Shown piece by piece: positions 52,939 to 61,648 of a stretch of 64,000 nucleotides of DNA. The translations under genes and the position numbers were made by a program. Source of the DNA: Actinomycetes bacterium (GTDB lineage Bacteria; Actinomycetota; Acidimicrobiia; IMCC26256; PALSA-610); assembly GCA_025360585.1 (NCBI GenBank), contig JANYBW010000018.1, positions 57,506 to 121,505 on the forward strand, read 5' to 3'. The first letter of the stretch is position 1, and each line of letters opens with the position of its first letter. The notes below the pieces were generated by a model. It saw only the letters and a program-made list of their open reading frames with translations. It did no database searches and was not told where the DNA came from.

Positions 52939-53841
52939 TTAGTTGGAGCTGATCGGTCCACAATTTTCGATCGTGCCGAAATTTTGAAATTGCGCAGCAT
53001 CGGCCGGCAAGTTGAGACTGCCGTGGATCAGCGCACCGTATTTCGCCAACGAACCATTGGCGTAGCGAAAGCCTTGGACCGTTGTACTGAAATGCTGCCC
53101 GTCGTTACTGTTTGCGCTGCGCACGGCGAACACCGTTCCGCCGGCAACGCCATCGCACACGGCGCCATCGGCGTGCATGATCCCTGCACCCACCACAATT
53201 GTCGCGGTGGCACCTCCCGGAAACGTCACCGGTTTCAGCGCGCATTTCTTGTAATGAAACAAGCCAACAATGCGGGTACTCGCCCCATTGCCGATTTTGG
53301 CGAATACCTGATGAGTGTGATCGTTTGGCGTTGCTTGACCTTGAAGGGCCGTGAGCCCGAGGATTTTGGTCGCTCCGTTGCCCGCCTGCGGGTATATGAC
53401 CGTGCTACTGAATCCCCCGCCTCCCCCAAGTAGCACGCGGAAACCGGCGCTCGATCCTTTAAAGAAACTCTGCAATGAATCGATCTTGCCGTCGCCGTTC
53501 ACATCTCCCGTCTTGGTGCCGGTCACCGTTGCTCCTGCCGGCAGCTGCGTCAGTGCACATCCGTCGACCGTGCTCACCGAAATGGTGGTGGTCGGAGTCG
53601 GCGCCTTCGTGGTCGTTGTCGGCCCTTGAGCGGTCGTAGTGGGTTGTGCACTGCTCGTCGTGATGCCCGCGCCGGTGGACACAGTCGTGCTCAACGTCGC
53701 CGACGTTGTCGTGGCCGCACTCAGCGTGGACGTCGTATTCGCATTCTTGGTCGGTGCGGAATTTTTGGCGTCGCTACCGCAGGCCGCAGCAGCCAGTGCC
53801 ACTATCGCAACAACGGGCAAGGTCCTTGAATAAGCACGCAT
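52939..53841 (-). CDS. Putative lipoprotein with a calcium-loop motif, function unknown
   Basis: The lipobox AAAC follows the signal (cysteine at about residue 21). A long Ser/Thr/Ala/Pro linker runs to about residue 88, and a beta-rich domain of about 210 residues follows. That domain has GDVNGDGKIDSL, a DxNxDGxxD loop like those in FG-GAP or dockerin modules, and four cysteines. No catalytic motif was recognised. GTG and ATG are adjacent at the start; I prefer the ATG at 53841. It converges with the hydrolase gene across eight bases. Confidence 0.6.
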   Translation of the reverse strand: MRAYSRTLPVVAIVALAAAACGSDAKNSAPTKNANTTSTLSAATTTSATLSTTVSTGAGITTSSAQPTTTAQGPTTTTKAPTPTTTISVSTVDGCALTQLPAGATVTGTKTGDVNGDGKIDSLQSFFKGSSAGFRVLLGGGGGFSSTVIYPQAGNGATKILGLTALQGQATPNDHTHQVFAKIGNGASTRIVGLFHYKKCALKPVTFPGGATATIVVGAGIMHADGAVCDGVAGGTVFAVRSANSNDGQHFSTTVQGFRYANGSLAKYGALIHGSLNLPADAAQFQNFGTIENCGPISSN

Positions 53842-53924
53842 CACTTCCTATCGACAGTCGACGCGACTTCCCAAGCGATGCAGCGCACAATCGTCGTTCC
53901 GTTTTTGCGTATATCCGAGACGGA

Positions 53925-55460
53925 TTACTCACCCACGAGCTGATTTCGGAGCTCATGCTTCGGCACTTTGCCACTCGGATTACGGGGCAGCGTTTCCAGG
54001 ATCATCAATCGTTCTGGGATCTTTTGCAACATCAAGCCAGCTTGTTTGCAAAATTGGAAAACGTCTGCTTGATCTGGAGCCGCGGCTAGATCTTTGGGTG
54101 CAATCGCGGCGACGACCATCTCGCCGCGGTCCACATCGGGAATTCCGAAGACGGCAACGTCCGCAATGAGCGGATGGGTGAACAGCAGATCCTCAACCTC
54201 TTTCGCGGAAACGTTTTCGCCCTTACGAATGATGATGTCTTTAATGCGGCCGGTAATCACGATCGTGCCGTCGGCGAGGAAGCGCCCGATGTCGCCAGTT
54301 TTGAAGAAACCGTCTTCGGTGAACGCCGCGGCGTCGAGCGATGGGTCGGTGTAGCCCCGCATCACCTGGTTACCTTTGGCCACAATTTCGCCCTCGGCGC
54401 CTGCGGCGACTTCGTTGCCACTGGCGTCGATGAGCTTGATCGTGACGCTCTCGGTAGGAGTGCCTTCGCCCAGCACCTTTGATTCATCCGAGGCATCCAT
54501 ATCCGTCTGCGTCAAGATCGGCGCTTCAGTGAGGCCGTATCCCGAGTTGATGCCTTGCGTCGCGCTCGGCACGACGGCACGAATTTCATCGTGTTGCAAC
54601 GGCGGCTTCGGAGACCCACCCCCTGGGAATGCGCGCACGTGCGCGTACGCTTCGGGATTGGCTTTCGCTTCCGCGATCAGCATCTGGTGAATCGCAGGAG
54701 CACCGTTGCCGAGCGTCACCTTGTGGCGCCCGACGAGCTCGGTGGTGAGCTGCGGCGTGAACGCTTCCATCAACACCGCAGTCGAACCAGTGAGCAACGG
54801 CGTGAATACACCGATAATCGCGCCGCCGACGTGCGTGAACGGAAACGCAACAATCGCAATATCGTCTTCAACGACGTGCGTTTTCTTGGCGTATCCGATC
54901 GAAGCCTGCATCACGCTGCGATCAGTGTGCTGTGCGCCTTTGGGATCGCTCGTCGTGCCGCTCGTGTAAAAGATCCACCGCACCGGGTCGTCGCTGCGGT
55001 TTTCAAACGTTTGTGGAGGAGCAGCCAACGTTGCCGGATCGCCTTCGGGATTCCAGGAATCCGCGACCACCGCGCGATCGCCCACAATTGATGTCGCGAG
55101 TTCGTTGAAATCGAAACCGTTCCAGGTACGCGGCGTGATGAGAACCTTGGTTCCGAGCTGGTTCGTGATGAAGTTGATTTCTTTGGTGCGATAGATCGGC
55201 AACATCGGATTTTGGATCGCGCCTAAGCGGCACAATGCGCCTACCAATACTGCGGATTCGATCCAGGTCGGCAACTGCCACGAAACGTGGGTGCCCTCCC
55301 CGATACCTTGGGCCGCCCAACCTGCGGCGGCCCGCTCAACTGCGGCTCGGTATTCGGCGAAGGTCATCTCGCGATCTCCCGAACACAACATGATCCGATC
55401 CGGTGTGGCATCGGCGCGACGGTCGATCAGTTCCCATACCGATTTTGCATCATCCAACAT
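53925..55460 (-). CDS. Acyl-CoA synthetase (AMP-forming, FadD-like)
   Basis: FYTSGTTSDPKGAQHTD is the P-loop-like AMP-binding motif, INSGYGLTEAP is the A5 motif, and GDIGRF, then GRIKDIIIRKGENVSAKEVE, are the A7-A8 hinge motifs. NPSGKVPKHELR carries the catalytic lysine. At 511 residues it is full length. It activates a carboxylic acid to its CoA thioester via an adenylate. The substrate class is unknown; context with SDR, acyl-CoA dehydrogenase and P450 genes suggests sterol- or ring-acid catabolism. AGGAG lies upstream of the ATG. Confidence 0.9.
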   Translation of the reverse strand: MLDDAKSVWELIDRRADATPDRIMLCSGDREMTFAEYRAAVERAAAGWAAQGIGEGTHVSWQLPTWIESAVLVGALCRLGAIQNPMLPIYRTKEINFITNQLGTKVLITPRTWNGFDFNELATSIVGDRAVVADSWNPEGDPATLAAPPQTFENRSDDPVRWIFYTSGTTSDPKGAQHTDRSVMQASIGYAKKTHVVEDDIAIVAFPFTHVGGAIIGVFTPLLTGSTAVLMEAFTPQLTTELVGRHKVTLGNGAPAIHQMLIAEAKANPEAYAHVRAFPGGGSPKPPLQHDEIRAVVPSATQGINSGYGLTEAPILTQTDMDASDESKVLGEGTPTESVTIKLIDASGNEVAAGAEGEIVAKGNQVMRGYTDPSLDAAAFTEDGFFKTGDIGRFLADGTIVITGRIKDIIIRKGENVSAKEVEDLLFTHPLIADVAVFGIPDVDRGEMVVAAIAPKDLAAAPDQADVFQFCKQAGLMLQKIPERLMILETLPRNPSGKVPKHELRNQLVGE

Positions 55461-55498
55461 CGTCTACTGCGCTCCTAGCTAGTGGCCGTGAGGCACGG

Positions 55499-56254
55499 TT
55501 AGATGGTGAGCCCGCCGTCGATACTGACGATGGATCCCGTCATGTAGCGACCTTCGTCGGATGCCACAAATGCAATCACCGCAGCAACTTCTTCGGGTTG
55601 GCTCGTACCCATTGGGGTCATCACTTTGGCGAGATCTTTGAAACTGGCCCCTTCGGGCAATGTGGTCGCGAACTCGTTTTGTAACGGCGTATCCATTCCG
55701 CCCGGCGCAACACAGTTCACCGTGATGCCCTTGCGGATGTATTCCGCAGCAAGCGCCTTCGTGAGGTTCACGACCCCTCCCTTACTTGCGCAGTAGGCGG
55801 CGGAATACGGTTGGCCCATCAGACCCGCGTTGCTGGCGACAGTGACAATACGGCCACCGCCGTCGAGCAGATACGGGATCGCGGCTTGGCAGATCAGCAG
55901 CGTTCCATCGAGATTCACACCCATGATTTTGCGCCACAATTCCCACGACATTTCGTGGGTGTTCACCAATCGGCCGATGCCAGCGCAGGTCACCGCGAGC
56001 TGGACGCGACCGAGATCGCTGGCCGCGGCGTCGACGGCCGCGCGAGCAGATGTTGGGTCACTGACATCACAGGTGTAGGCCTTCGCGGTACCGCCTTGCG
56101 CGTTAATCGCGTCAGCGGTTGCTTGGGCCGCTTCGGTGGCGATGTCGAGGCACGCAACCTTGGCTCCCTCGCTCGCGAGTCGCTTGGACGTGGCGCGCCC
56201 GAGGCCGCTTCCTGCACCAGTAACAACGGCAACTTTGTCAACGAAACGTGTCAT
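55499..56254 (-). CDS. Short-chain dehydrogenase/reductase
   Basis: VVTGAGSGLGRATSKRL is the cofactor loop, VACLDIA places an aspartate for NAD binding, and CAGIG, VASNAGLMG and YCASKGG complete the classical SDR set with Ser-Tyr-Lys. At 251 residues it is standard. It lies 38 bases upstream of the acyl-CoA synthetase gene, so the two are likely co-transcribed. A TAGATT nine bases before the ATG is a weak leaderless promoter candidate. Oxidation of a hydroxyacyl-CoA or a steroid alcohol is plausible. Confidence 0.88.
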   Translation of the reverse strand: MTRFVDKVAVVTGAGSGLGRATSKRLASEGAKVACLDIATEAAQATADAINAQGGTAKAYTCDVSDPTSARAAVDAAASDLGRVQLAVTCAGIGRLVNTHEMSWELWRKIMGVNLDGTLLICQAAIPYLLDGGGRIVTVASNAGLMGQPYSAAYCASKGGVVNLTKALAAEYIRKGITVNCVAPGGMDTPLQNEFATTLPEGASFKDLAKVMTPMGTSQPEEVAAVIAFVASDEGRYMTGSIVSIDGGLTI

Positions 56255-56352
56255 AGAACGGCGAATCTAACGGCTCACTGATCGACAGTCGACTCGGCCA
56301 ATGAACCGCTCCGGGTTTGGCAGCGTCCGGTCAGGGCGCCACCGCTGAGCGA

Positions 56353-56623
56353 CGCGCAGGAGTGAAATGGGTGCGAAGCCACTCGCAACGCCGGGCGAAG
56401 CAGGCGCAAAAGACACGCGGTGGCGGCAGCAGCCCAGGAACGACGCAGGAGTGAAATGGGTGCGAAGCCACTCGCAACGCCGGGCGAAGCAGGCGCAAAA
56501 GACAAGTAGGCGCAAAAGACACGCGGCGGCAGCAGCCCAGGAACGACGCAGGAGTGAAATGGGTGCGAAGCCACTCGCAACGCCGGGCGAAGCAGGCGCA
56601 AAAGACACGCAGGCGCAAAAGAT
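56353..56623. repeat. Three tandem copies of an approx. 89-103 bp intergenic repeat
   Basis: The segment CAGGAGTGAAATGGGTGCGA begins at 56357, 56446 and 56549, giving periods of 89 and 103 bases. Each copy runs on through GCCACTCGCAACGCCGGGCG and GCAGGCGCAAAAGACA. The longer second period comes from a 14-base internal duplication of AGGCGCAAAAGACA type, which also occurs in the third copy. Confidence 0.9.
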
Positions 56624-56663
56624 AAGCCCGCTGGTCCAGCGTCGTTGCGGGGCCAGCGGGCTT
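56624..56663. terminator. Perfect 11-bp inverted repeat, possible terminator
   Basis: AAGCCCGCTGG (56624-56634) and CCAGCGGGCTT (56653-56663) are exact reverse complements around 18 bases. It lies directly after the third repeat copy. No complete gene ends here, so it may be the terminator of a lost gene. Confidence 0.5.
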
Positions 56664-56673
56664 GCGCTCCTCG

Positions 56674-56700
56674 TGCCCATAGGGGGGGTCGGGACTCGAA
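56674..56700 (-). other. tRNA 3'-end-like fragment (weak)
   Basis: The minus strand reads TTCGAGT followed by CCCGA and a C-rich stretch, like a T-loop, the 3' half of a T-stem and an acceptor strand. The 5' T-stem half and the rest of a tRNA are missing, so this is at best a remnant. It could be an attachment-site scar. Confidence 0.2.
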
Positions 56701-56784
56701 GCGTGATCTATGAACAAGATCGGCGCAATCGCGGCGAGGTTGATGATGTTTTGACGACTGCGGCGCTGAATGAGACGAACGCCC

Positions 56785-56790
56785 TACGAT
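56785..56790 (+). promoter_or_regulatory. Candidate leaderless -10 element (TACGAT)
   Basis: TACGAT ends eight bases before the ATG at 56799, with no ribosome site. This element also supports the choice of 56799 as the start. Confidence 0.45.
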
Positions 56791-56798
56791 CCGCAGCC

Positions 56799-58277
56799 AT
56801 GCGGACGGTCCTGGAAGTGTTGGATGCCACAATCGCGATGCACGGTGACCGCGATGCGTACATCCTCGGAGACGAGAGCATCACGTACGCCGAGCTTGGG
56901 GCACGGTCGAGCGCGTTAGCTCGATCGTTGCGGAATATGGGTGTGCGGCGTGGCGATGTGGTGAGTTTGTTGATGCCGTCGTCGATTGAGTTCGCGGTGT
57001 CGTATCTCGCGGTGATGCGTTTGGGTGCGATTGCATCGGCAGTGAATCCGCGTTTGGGAGTGAAAGAAACCTCCAGCATCGTGGCGCGAACCGAACCCGT
57101 GGTTTCGATTACGCCGGATACTGCGATGGTTGGCGATGAGTGGGGCACGATCGTGAGGGTCAGCGCAATCGATGCGCTGAGTTCGGGCGAAGGAATTGCG
57201 GTCGAGCCTGATCTTCACGAGCACGACACTGTCGCCATCGTCTGGACCAGCGGCACGACAGGCCTCCCCAAGGGCGCGATGTACGACCATGCCGCGATGC
57301 GCGCGATTCATCAAGGAATGGGGCCACTTTCGGTGCCCGGCGACCGGCGCGTGGTGTCGTTGCCGTTTGCGCACGTTGGGTACATGACTCGAGCGTGGGA
57401 CGATATTGCCAATGCAGTGACAATGATTCTGGTTGGCGAACCTTGGAGCCCGACGGAACAGATTCGGCTGGTTGAGGCGCAACGAGTCACGATGATGACG
57501 GGCGTGCCGACGCAATGGTCGAAGATGCTCGACGATCCACTGCTGGCGCGAATCGATACGTCGACATTGCGGTTAGCTGGCGCGGGCGGCGCCGCGATCG
57601 CGCCCGAATTGATACGCATGATTCGCGAACGCGTGGGCTGCCCGGTGATGACTCGGTACGCGAGCACCGAGGCTGGGCTCGCGACCAGTTCGCAGTTGAG
57701 TGACGACGACGAAACGATTGCGACGACGGTTGGCGTTGCCTCGTCGGCGGTTTCGCTGCGAATCATGGATCACGCAACCGAAATGGAAGTTGCGCCGGGC
57801 GAGATCGGTGAAATTCGCCTGCGGTCTCCTGCGATGTTCACGGGATATTGGCGCGATCCTGCGCAGTCGGCGGAGGCGCTGGACGCCGAGGGATATTTAC
57901 GGACCGGCGACCTTGGCTACATCGGGCCCGACAGGAATCTGCGAATTGTTGGGCGACTCAAGGACATGTACATCCGCGGCGGCTACAACGTGTACCCCGT
58001 GGAGGTCGAAGCCGTGCTGTGTGAACATCCCGACATCGCGACCGCTTCCGTAGTTGGGCTCCAAGTTCCCGTCCTCGGCGAAATCGGGGTCGCGTTCATC
58101 GTGCTCGAAGCCGAGGCCGCGCCGATACGGATCAACGAGGTTCGGGATTGGTGTCAAGGGCAGCTCGCCGATTACAAAAGCCCTGAACGCGTTGTGTTCG
58201 TCACCGAATTACCTATCAACGCGATGCATAAAGTCGACAAGCAAATTCTGCGTGAACAAGCCAAGGAGCACCTCTAA
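56799..58277 (+). CDS. Acyl-CoA synthetase (AMP-forming)
   Basis: VWTSGTTGLPKGAMYDH, TRYASTEAG, GDLGYIGPD and GRLKDMYIRGGYNVYPVEVE are the successive AMP-binding motifs. NAMHKVDKQILRE supplies the C-terminal lysine. Length from 56799 is 492 residues, normal; the open frame runs further upstream only through repeats. It forms an acyl-adenylate and then the CoA thioester. It shares a TAATG with the next gene. It is a different subfamily from 53925-55460, so the two probably activate different acids. Confidence 0.88.
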   Translation: MRTVLEVLDATIAMHGDRDAYILGDESITYAELGARSSALARSLRNMGVRRGDVVSLLMPSSIEFAVSYLAVMRLGAIASAVNPRLGVKETSSIVARTEPVVSITPDTAMVGDEWGTIVRVSAIDALSSGEGIAVEPDLHEHDTVAIVWTSGTTGLPKGAMYDHAAMRAIHQGMGPLSVPGDRRVVSLPFAHVGYMTRAWDDIANAVTMILVGEPWSPTEQIRLVEAQRVTMMTGVPTQWSKMLDDPLLARIDTSTLRLAGAGGAAIAPELIRMIRERVGCPVMTRYASTEAGLATSSQLSDDDETIATTVGVASSAVSLRIMDHATEMEVAPGEIGEIRLRSPAMFTGYWRDPAQSAEALDAEGYLRTGDLGYIGPDRNLRIVGRLKDMYIRGGYNVYPVEVEAVLCEHPDIATASVVGLQVPVLGEIGVAFIVLEAEAAPIRINEVRDWCQGQLADYKSPERVVFVTELPINAMHKVDKQILREQAKEHL

Positions 58278-59065
58278 TGCAAGAACTCGGATCTGGAAAT
58301 ACTGAACACCGTCCGATTGGTTTAGGTGGCGCGCTGATAACGATGGTCGAGCCGCGCAAGGGTCATGAGGTTGCCTATAACCGTTGGTATGAGCGCGATC
58401 ACTACTACGCCGGTTGCATGATCGGAGCGTGGACGATTCAAGGCGGCCGGTATGTCGCCACGAAGGATCTCAAGGCTTTGCGGTACCCCGCGGTCAACGA
58501 CGTTTGCCCCGATCTCAATTCGGGCAGTTACGTGGCGATCTATTGGATCCTGGACGGTACATTCACCGACTGGATGCAATGGGGTGTGGCGCAGGTGCGC
58601 TGGCTCCACGACAACGGTCGCATGTTTTTGGAACGCGATCACATCCACACTGTCATGTATCAATACCGCGACAAGTTGGAGACGCCCGATGGTGTGCCGG
58701 TCGAGCTCGCGCTCGATCACCGTTCGCCGTACGCGGTGTTGTTCGTAGGCGAACCGCTCCCGGGCGTTTCGCTCGACGAAGTTGATGCGCACTTGCAGAC
58801 ATTGTCGCTACCGGCAGTTGTTGGTGCTGAGTTCACACCGGTTCCCCTCTCGGGCGACGCGCCGAGCGATGTGCCGCGCAGCGAGGGCGGAAATCGTTTC
58901 ACAATTTTGTGGTTTGTCGATGGTGACCTTCCTGCGTTGTGGGCTGATTCTTTCGGCAAACTTGGAGCAGACCTCGAAGCTGCGGGCATCGCCAAAGCGG
59001 CATTCTGTTCGCCGTTTCGGGCGACGGTCGTCGGCACGGACACCTATACCGATCAGCTCTGGTAA
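58277..59065 (+). CDS. Conserved hypothetical protein, possible dimeric alpha-beta barrel (EthD-like)
   Basis: The first half has KGHEVAYNRWYERDHYYAGC, a pattern like the start of ferredoxin-like EthD domains that bind small hydrophobic ligands, and AIYWILDGTFTDWMQW. A second, weaker half follows (YAVLFVGEPLPGVSLDEVDAHL then TILWFVDGDLPALWADSF), so the protein may be an internal duplication. No catalytic motif is known. It is translationally coupled to the acyl-CoA synthetase, so a role in the same pathway is likely. The length is 262 residues. Confidence 0.6.
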   Translation: MQELGSGNTEHRPIGLGGALITMVEPRKGHEVAYNRWYERDHYYAGCMIGAWTIQGGRYVATKDLKALRYPAVNDVCPDLNSGSYVAIYWILDGTFTDWMQWGVAQVRWLHDNGRMFLERDHIHTVMYQYRDKLETPDGVPVELALDHRSPYAVLFVGEPLPGVSLDEVDAHLQTLSLPAVVGAEFTPVPLSGDAPSDVPRSEGGNRFTILWFVDGDLPALWADSFGKLGADLEAAGIAKAAFCSPFRATVVGTDTYTDQLW

Positions 59066-59089
59066 CCAGCGCCATTCGTAGAAGTCGCC

Positions 59090-59095
59090 TACGCT
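59090..59095 (+). promoter_or_regulatory. Candidate leaderless -10 element (TACGCT)
   Basis: TACGCT ends seven bases before the ATG at 59103. No ribosome site lies between. Confidence 0.5.
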
Positions 59096-59102
59096 GACCA
59101 AC

Positions 59103-60308
59103 ATGAAAATTTTGGTGATTGGGGCTGGCGGTGTGGGCGGCGCGATGGCCGTAGCGGCGAGCAACCGCGACTTTTTTGAATCGTTCATCGTCACCGACGT
59201 CGACCTCGCGAAGGCGCAGCGCGTCGCGCAACGAACCGGAGATAGTCGTTTCGGGGCCGCGACAGTTGATGCGTCGTCGGCTGCCGATGTGGCGGCGTTG
59301 GCGAAACATCACGGCGCCGACGTCGTGGTGAACGCGTGTGATCCACGTTTCAATCCCGGCATCTTTCAAGGCGCGTTCGATGCAGGCGTTCACTACATCG
59401 ATATGGCGATGACGTTGTCGGAACCGCATGCAACCACACCGCACCAAGAGTGCGGTGTGAAGCTCGGCGATGCCCAGTTCGCCGTCGCTTCTGATTGGGA
59501 ACGGCGGGGCCAACTCGCCTTGTGCGGGTTGGGGATCGAACCCGGTTTCGCAGATGTCGCGGCGCGGTACGCAGCCGATCATTTGTTTTCCACGATCGAT
59601 GAGGTCGGCGTACGCGACGGTGCGAACCTCACGATCGATGGTTACGACTTCGCACCGACGTTTTCGATCTGGACCGTCATCGAAGAGTGTTTGAACCCGC
59701 CGGTCGTGTGGGAACGTGACCGCGGTTGGTATTGCCTACCGCCATTTAGCGAACCCGAGATATTTCATTTCCCCGAAGGCATCGGCGACGTTGAGTGCGT
59801 GCACGTGGAGCACGAAGAGGTGCTGCTCGTACCGCGGTGGATTGATTGCGAAAAGGTCACGTTTAAATATGGCCTCGGCGATGAATTCATCGCGGTGCTC
59901 GAAACCCTCCGTAAATTGGGCTTGGATCGCACGGCACCGGTCAATGTTCGGGGCACTTCAGTTTCGCCGCGCGATGTTGTGGCTGCATGTCTTCCCGATC
60001 CGGCATCGCTTGGCGACAAGATGCACGGCATGACATGCGCCGGCACGTACGTAACCGGCACCGGCGTCGACGGCAAGCCCCGAGCATCGTACATTTACCA
60101 CGTCAGCGACAACGCCGAAACGATGGCCAAACACGGCTGCCAGGCTGTCGTGTGGCAAACCGCGATCAATCCGGTCTATGCGCTCGAGCTCATCGCGAAC
60201 GGTATTTGGGAAGGCTCCGGCGTATTGGGCCCCGAAGCATTCGACGCGGTCCCCTACCTCGATCTCATGAAATCATGCGGAGAAATCTGGAAGATCGACG
60301 AACGGTAA
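59103..60308 (+). CDS. Saccharopine dehydrogenase-family oxidoreductase
   Basis: ILVIGAGGVGGAMAVAAS is the Rossmann motif, VVNACDPRFNP and GVHYIDMAM the substrate-side motifs, and CGLGIEPGFADVAARYA the family core. TCAGTYVTGTGVDGKPRASYIY continues it. It is 401 residues, in the range of carboxynorspermidine/saccharopine dehydrogenases that reduce a Schiff base between an amine and an oxo-acid. The substrate is open. It is followed by a strong hairpin shared with the convergent P450 gene. Confidence 0.85.
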   Translation: MKILVIGAGGVGGAMAVAASNRDFFESFIVTDVDLAKAQRVAQRTGDSRFGAATVDASSAADVAALAKHHGADVVVNACDPRFNPGIFQGAFDAGVHYIDMAMTLSEPHATTPHQECGVKLGDAQFAVASDWERRGQLALCGLGIEPGFADVAARYAADHLFSTIDEVGVRDGANLTIDGYDFAPTFSIWTVIEECLNPPVVWERDRGWYCLPPFSEPEIFHFPEGIGDVECVHVEHEEVLLVPRWIDCEKVTFKYGLGDEFIAVLETLRKLGLDRTAPVNVRGTSVSPRDVVAACLPDPASLGDKMHGMTCAGTYVTGTGVDGKPRASYIYHVSDNAETMAKHGCQAVVWQTAINPVYALELIANGIWEGSGVLGPEAFDAVPYLDLMKSCGEIWKIDER

Positions 60309-60313
60309 CCACA

Positions 60314-60343
60314 GAGGCCGAGCGCTTATCGCCGCTCGGCCTC
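60314..60343. terminator. Bidirectional terminator hairpin
   Basis: GAGGCCGAGCG (60314-60324) and CGCTCGGCCTC (60333-60343) pair perfectly over 11 bp around an eight-base loop. It lies between two convergent genes. It has no long T-run on either side. Confidence 0.75.
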
Positions 60344-60375
60344 GTTGAGTGGATCGCGTTTGGGGCGTTGCGCGG

Positions 60376-61635
60376 TTACGCGAGTTCTTTGACACCCGGC
60401 GTGAATGTCACCGGGATGCGCTTGATGCCGTTGATGAAGTTCGAGCGGAGACGGTCGACGTCGCCAGCAAGTTGAATATCGGGGATCCGGCGAGTGAGCT
60501 CATCGAAGATCGCAACGATCTCCATGCGGGCCAAGTTGAAGCCGAGGCAGTGGTGAGGGCCGTGACCACCGAAACCCAAGTGTTTGTTCGGCGAACGAGT
60601 CACATCGAAGTTGAACGGAGCGTCAAAGACATCTTCGTCGCGGTTCACCGATGGATACCACATCGTGATCTTGTCGCCCTTTTTGAGGGTAAAGCCTTTA
60701 TATTCAGTGTCTTTCGTGACGGTGCGACGGAAGTAAATCACCGGGCTGGCCCAACGAACAATCTCTTCGGCCGCAGTGTTCATGTGCTCCGGATGAGCGC
60801 ACAGGAGATCCCATTGATCACGGTTTTCGAAGAACGCAAGCATGCCGTGCGAAATCGCGTTACGAGTTGTTTCATTACCCGCAACGGTCAGCAGCATGAA
60901 GAAGAGGTCGAACTCCATCTCATCGAGCTTCTCGCCATCAACTTCAGCGTTCAGAATCTCACACACAATATCGTCGTAATGACCGTTGCGTTTTTGCGCC
61001 GCGAGTTCATTCGCGTACGTGAACATCTGCACTTGCGCATTCATCGTATCTTCATCGGAAACCACGTACTCAGGATCGGTTGAGCCGACCATCGCGTTGG
61101 TCCAGTCGAAGAGTTTGCCACGATCTTCTTGCGGCACACCGAGAATTTCCGCGATCGCCTGCAACGGCAACTCGGCTGCGATTTCGTTGACGAAATCACA
61201 TTCGCCAGCTTCGATGACCGCATCGATAATTTCGGTCGCGCGGCGCTTCACCGTTGCTTCGAACAAGCGCAGCACACGCGGCGTAAACGCACTCATCACG
61301 ATTTTGCGGTACCGAGTCTGTTTCGGTGGATCCATCGTGAGCATCATGGCGCCGACGCCAGCTTCGGCGGGCATCTCCGTAATCATGACGCCACCCGTCG
61401 GGGCGTGTTCGTCTTCGCGCTCAGACGAGAAGGTCTCCCAGTCGCGGCTCAGCGCGACGATGTCGTCGTACTTGGTAAAGACCCAGTAACCCGGCGTGGC
61501 TTCGTCGGGACCCTCATGGAAGTGAATCGGGTTGTTGTTGCGAAGGTACGTGAACCATTCATGGGGGAACGCATCTTGGAAGCGATCCATATCGTTGAGG
61601 TCGATGTCGGCGAGCGTGATGTCTGCGAGCGTCAT
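60376..61635 (-). CDS. Cytochrome P450, CYP125-like (sterol C26/27 hydroxylase candidate)
   Basis: The I-helix motif AGNETTRNAISHGMLAF, the K-helix/PERF region and the heme loop FGGHGPHHCLGFNLARME (cysteine near residue 365) are intact. The C-terminal RLRSNFINGIKRIPV closely follows CYP125/CYP142 enzymes that oxidise the cholesterol side chain in mycobacteria and rhodococci. The ATG at 61635 gives 419 residues; a longer frame to 62085 is not supported. TAGTAT lies seven bases upstream and a perfect palindrome covers the promoter. Ferredoxin genes are not present nearby. Confidence 0.88.
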   Translation of the reverse strand: MTLADITLADIDLNDMDRFQDAFPHEWFTYLRNNNPIHFHEGPDEATPGYWVFTKYDDIVALSRDWETFSSEREDEHAPTGGVMITEMPAEAGVGAMMLTMDPPKQTRYRKIVMSAFTPRVLRLFEATVKRRATEIIDAVIEAGECDFVNEIAAELPLQAIAEILGVPQEDRGKLFDWTNAMVGSTDPEYVVSDEDTMNAQVQMFTYANELAAQKRNGHYDDIVCEILNAEVDGEKLDEMEFDLFFMLLTVAGNETTRNAISHGMLAFFENRDQWDLLCAHPEHMNTAAEEIVRWASPVIYFRRTVTKDTEYKGFTLKKGDKITMWYPSVNRDEDVFDAPFNFDVTRSPNKHLGFGGHGPHHCLGFNLARMEIVAIFDELTRRIPDIQLAGDVDRLRSNFINGIKRIPVTFTPGVKELA

Positions 61636-61642
61636 ACTGCCA

Positions 61643-61648
61643 ATACTA
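61643..61648 (-). promoter_or_regulatory. Candidate leaderless -10 element of the P450 gene (TAGTAT)
   Basis: On the minus strand TAGTAT ends seven bases before ATG 61635. It shares its outer base with the palindrome at 61648-61659. Confidence 0.5.

Larger units (their letters stand above)
56255..56798. other. 544-base divergent gap with tandem repeats and a dyad
   Basis: The gap between the divergent SDR and acyl-CoA synthetase genes holds three long direct repeats (56353-56623), a dyad (56624-56663) and a T-loop-like fragment (56674-56700). A leaderless -10 for the right-hand gene lies at 56785-56790. Open frames on both strands through the repeats are repeat artefacts: they encode repeated Arg/Cys-rich strings with no family character. 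Confidence 0.6.

Noticed and set aside
56353..56623. Repeat array considered as CRISPR
   Set aside because: The repeated unit is about 85 bases or more, with almost no spacer between copies, and no cas gene is present.
56275..56832. Cysteine- and leucine-rich repeated peptides on the minus strand
   Set aside because: They arise from translating the three intergenic DNA repeats in several frames; all frames are open to a similar degree and none has a ribosome site or family pattern.
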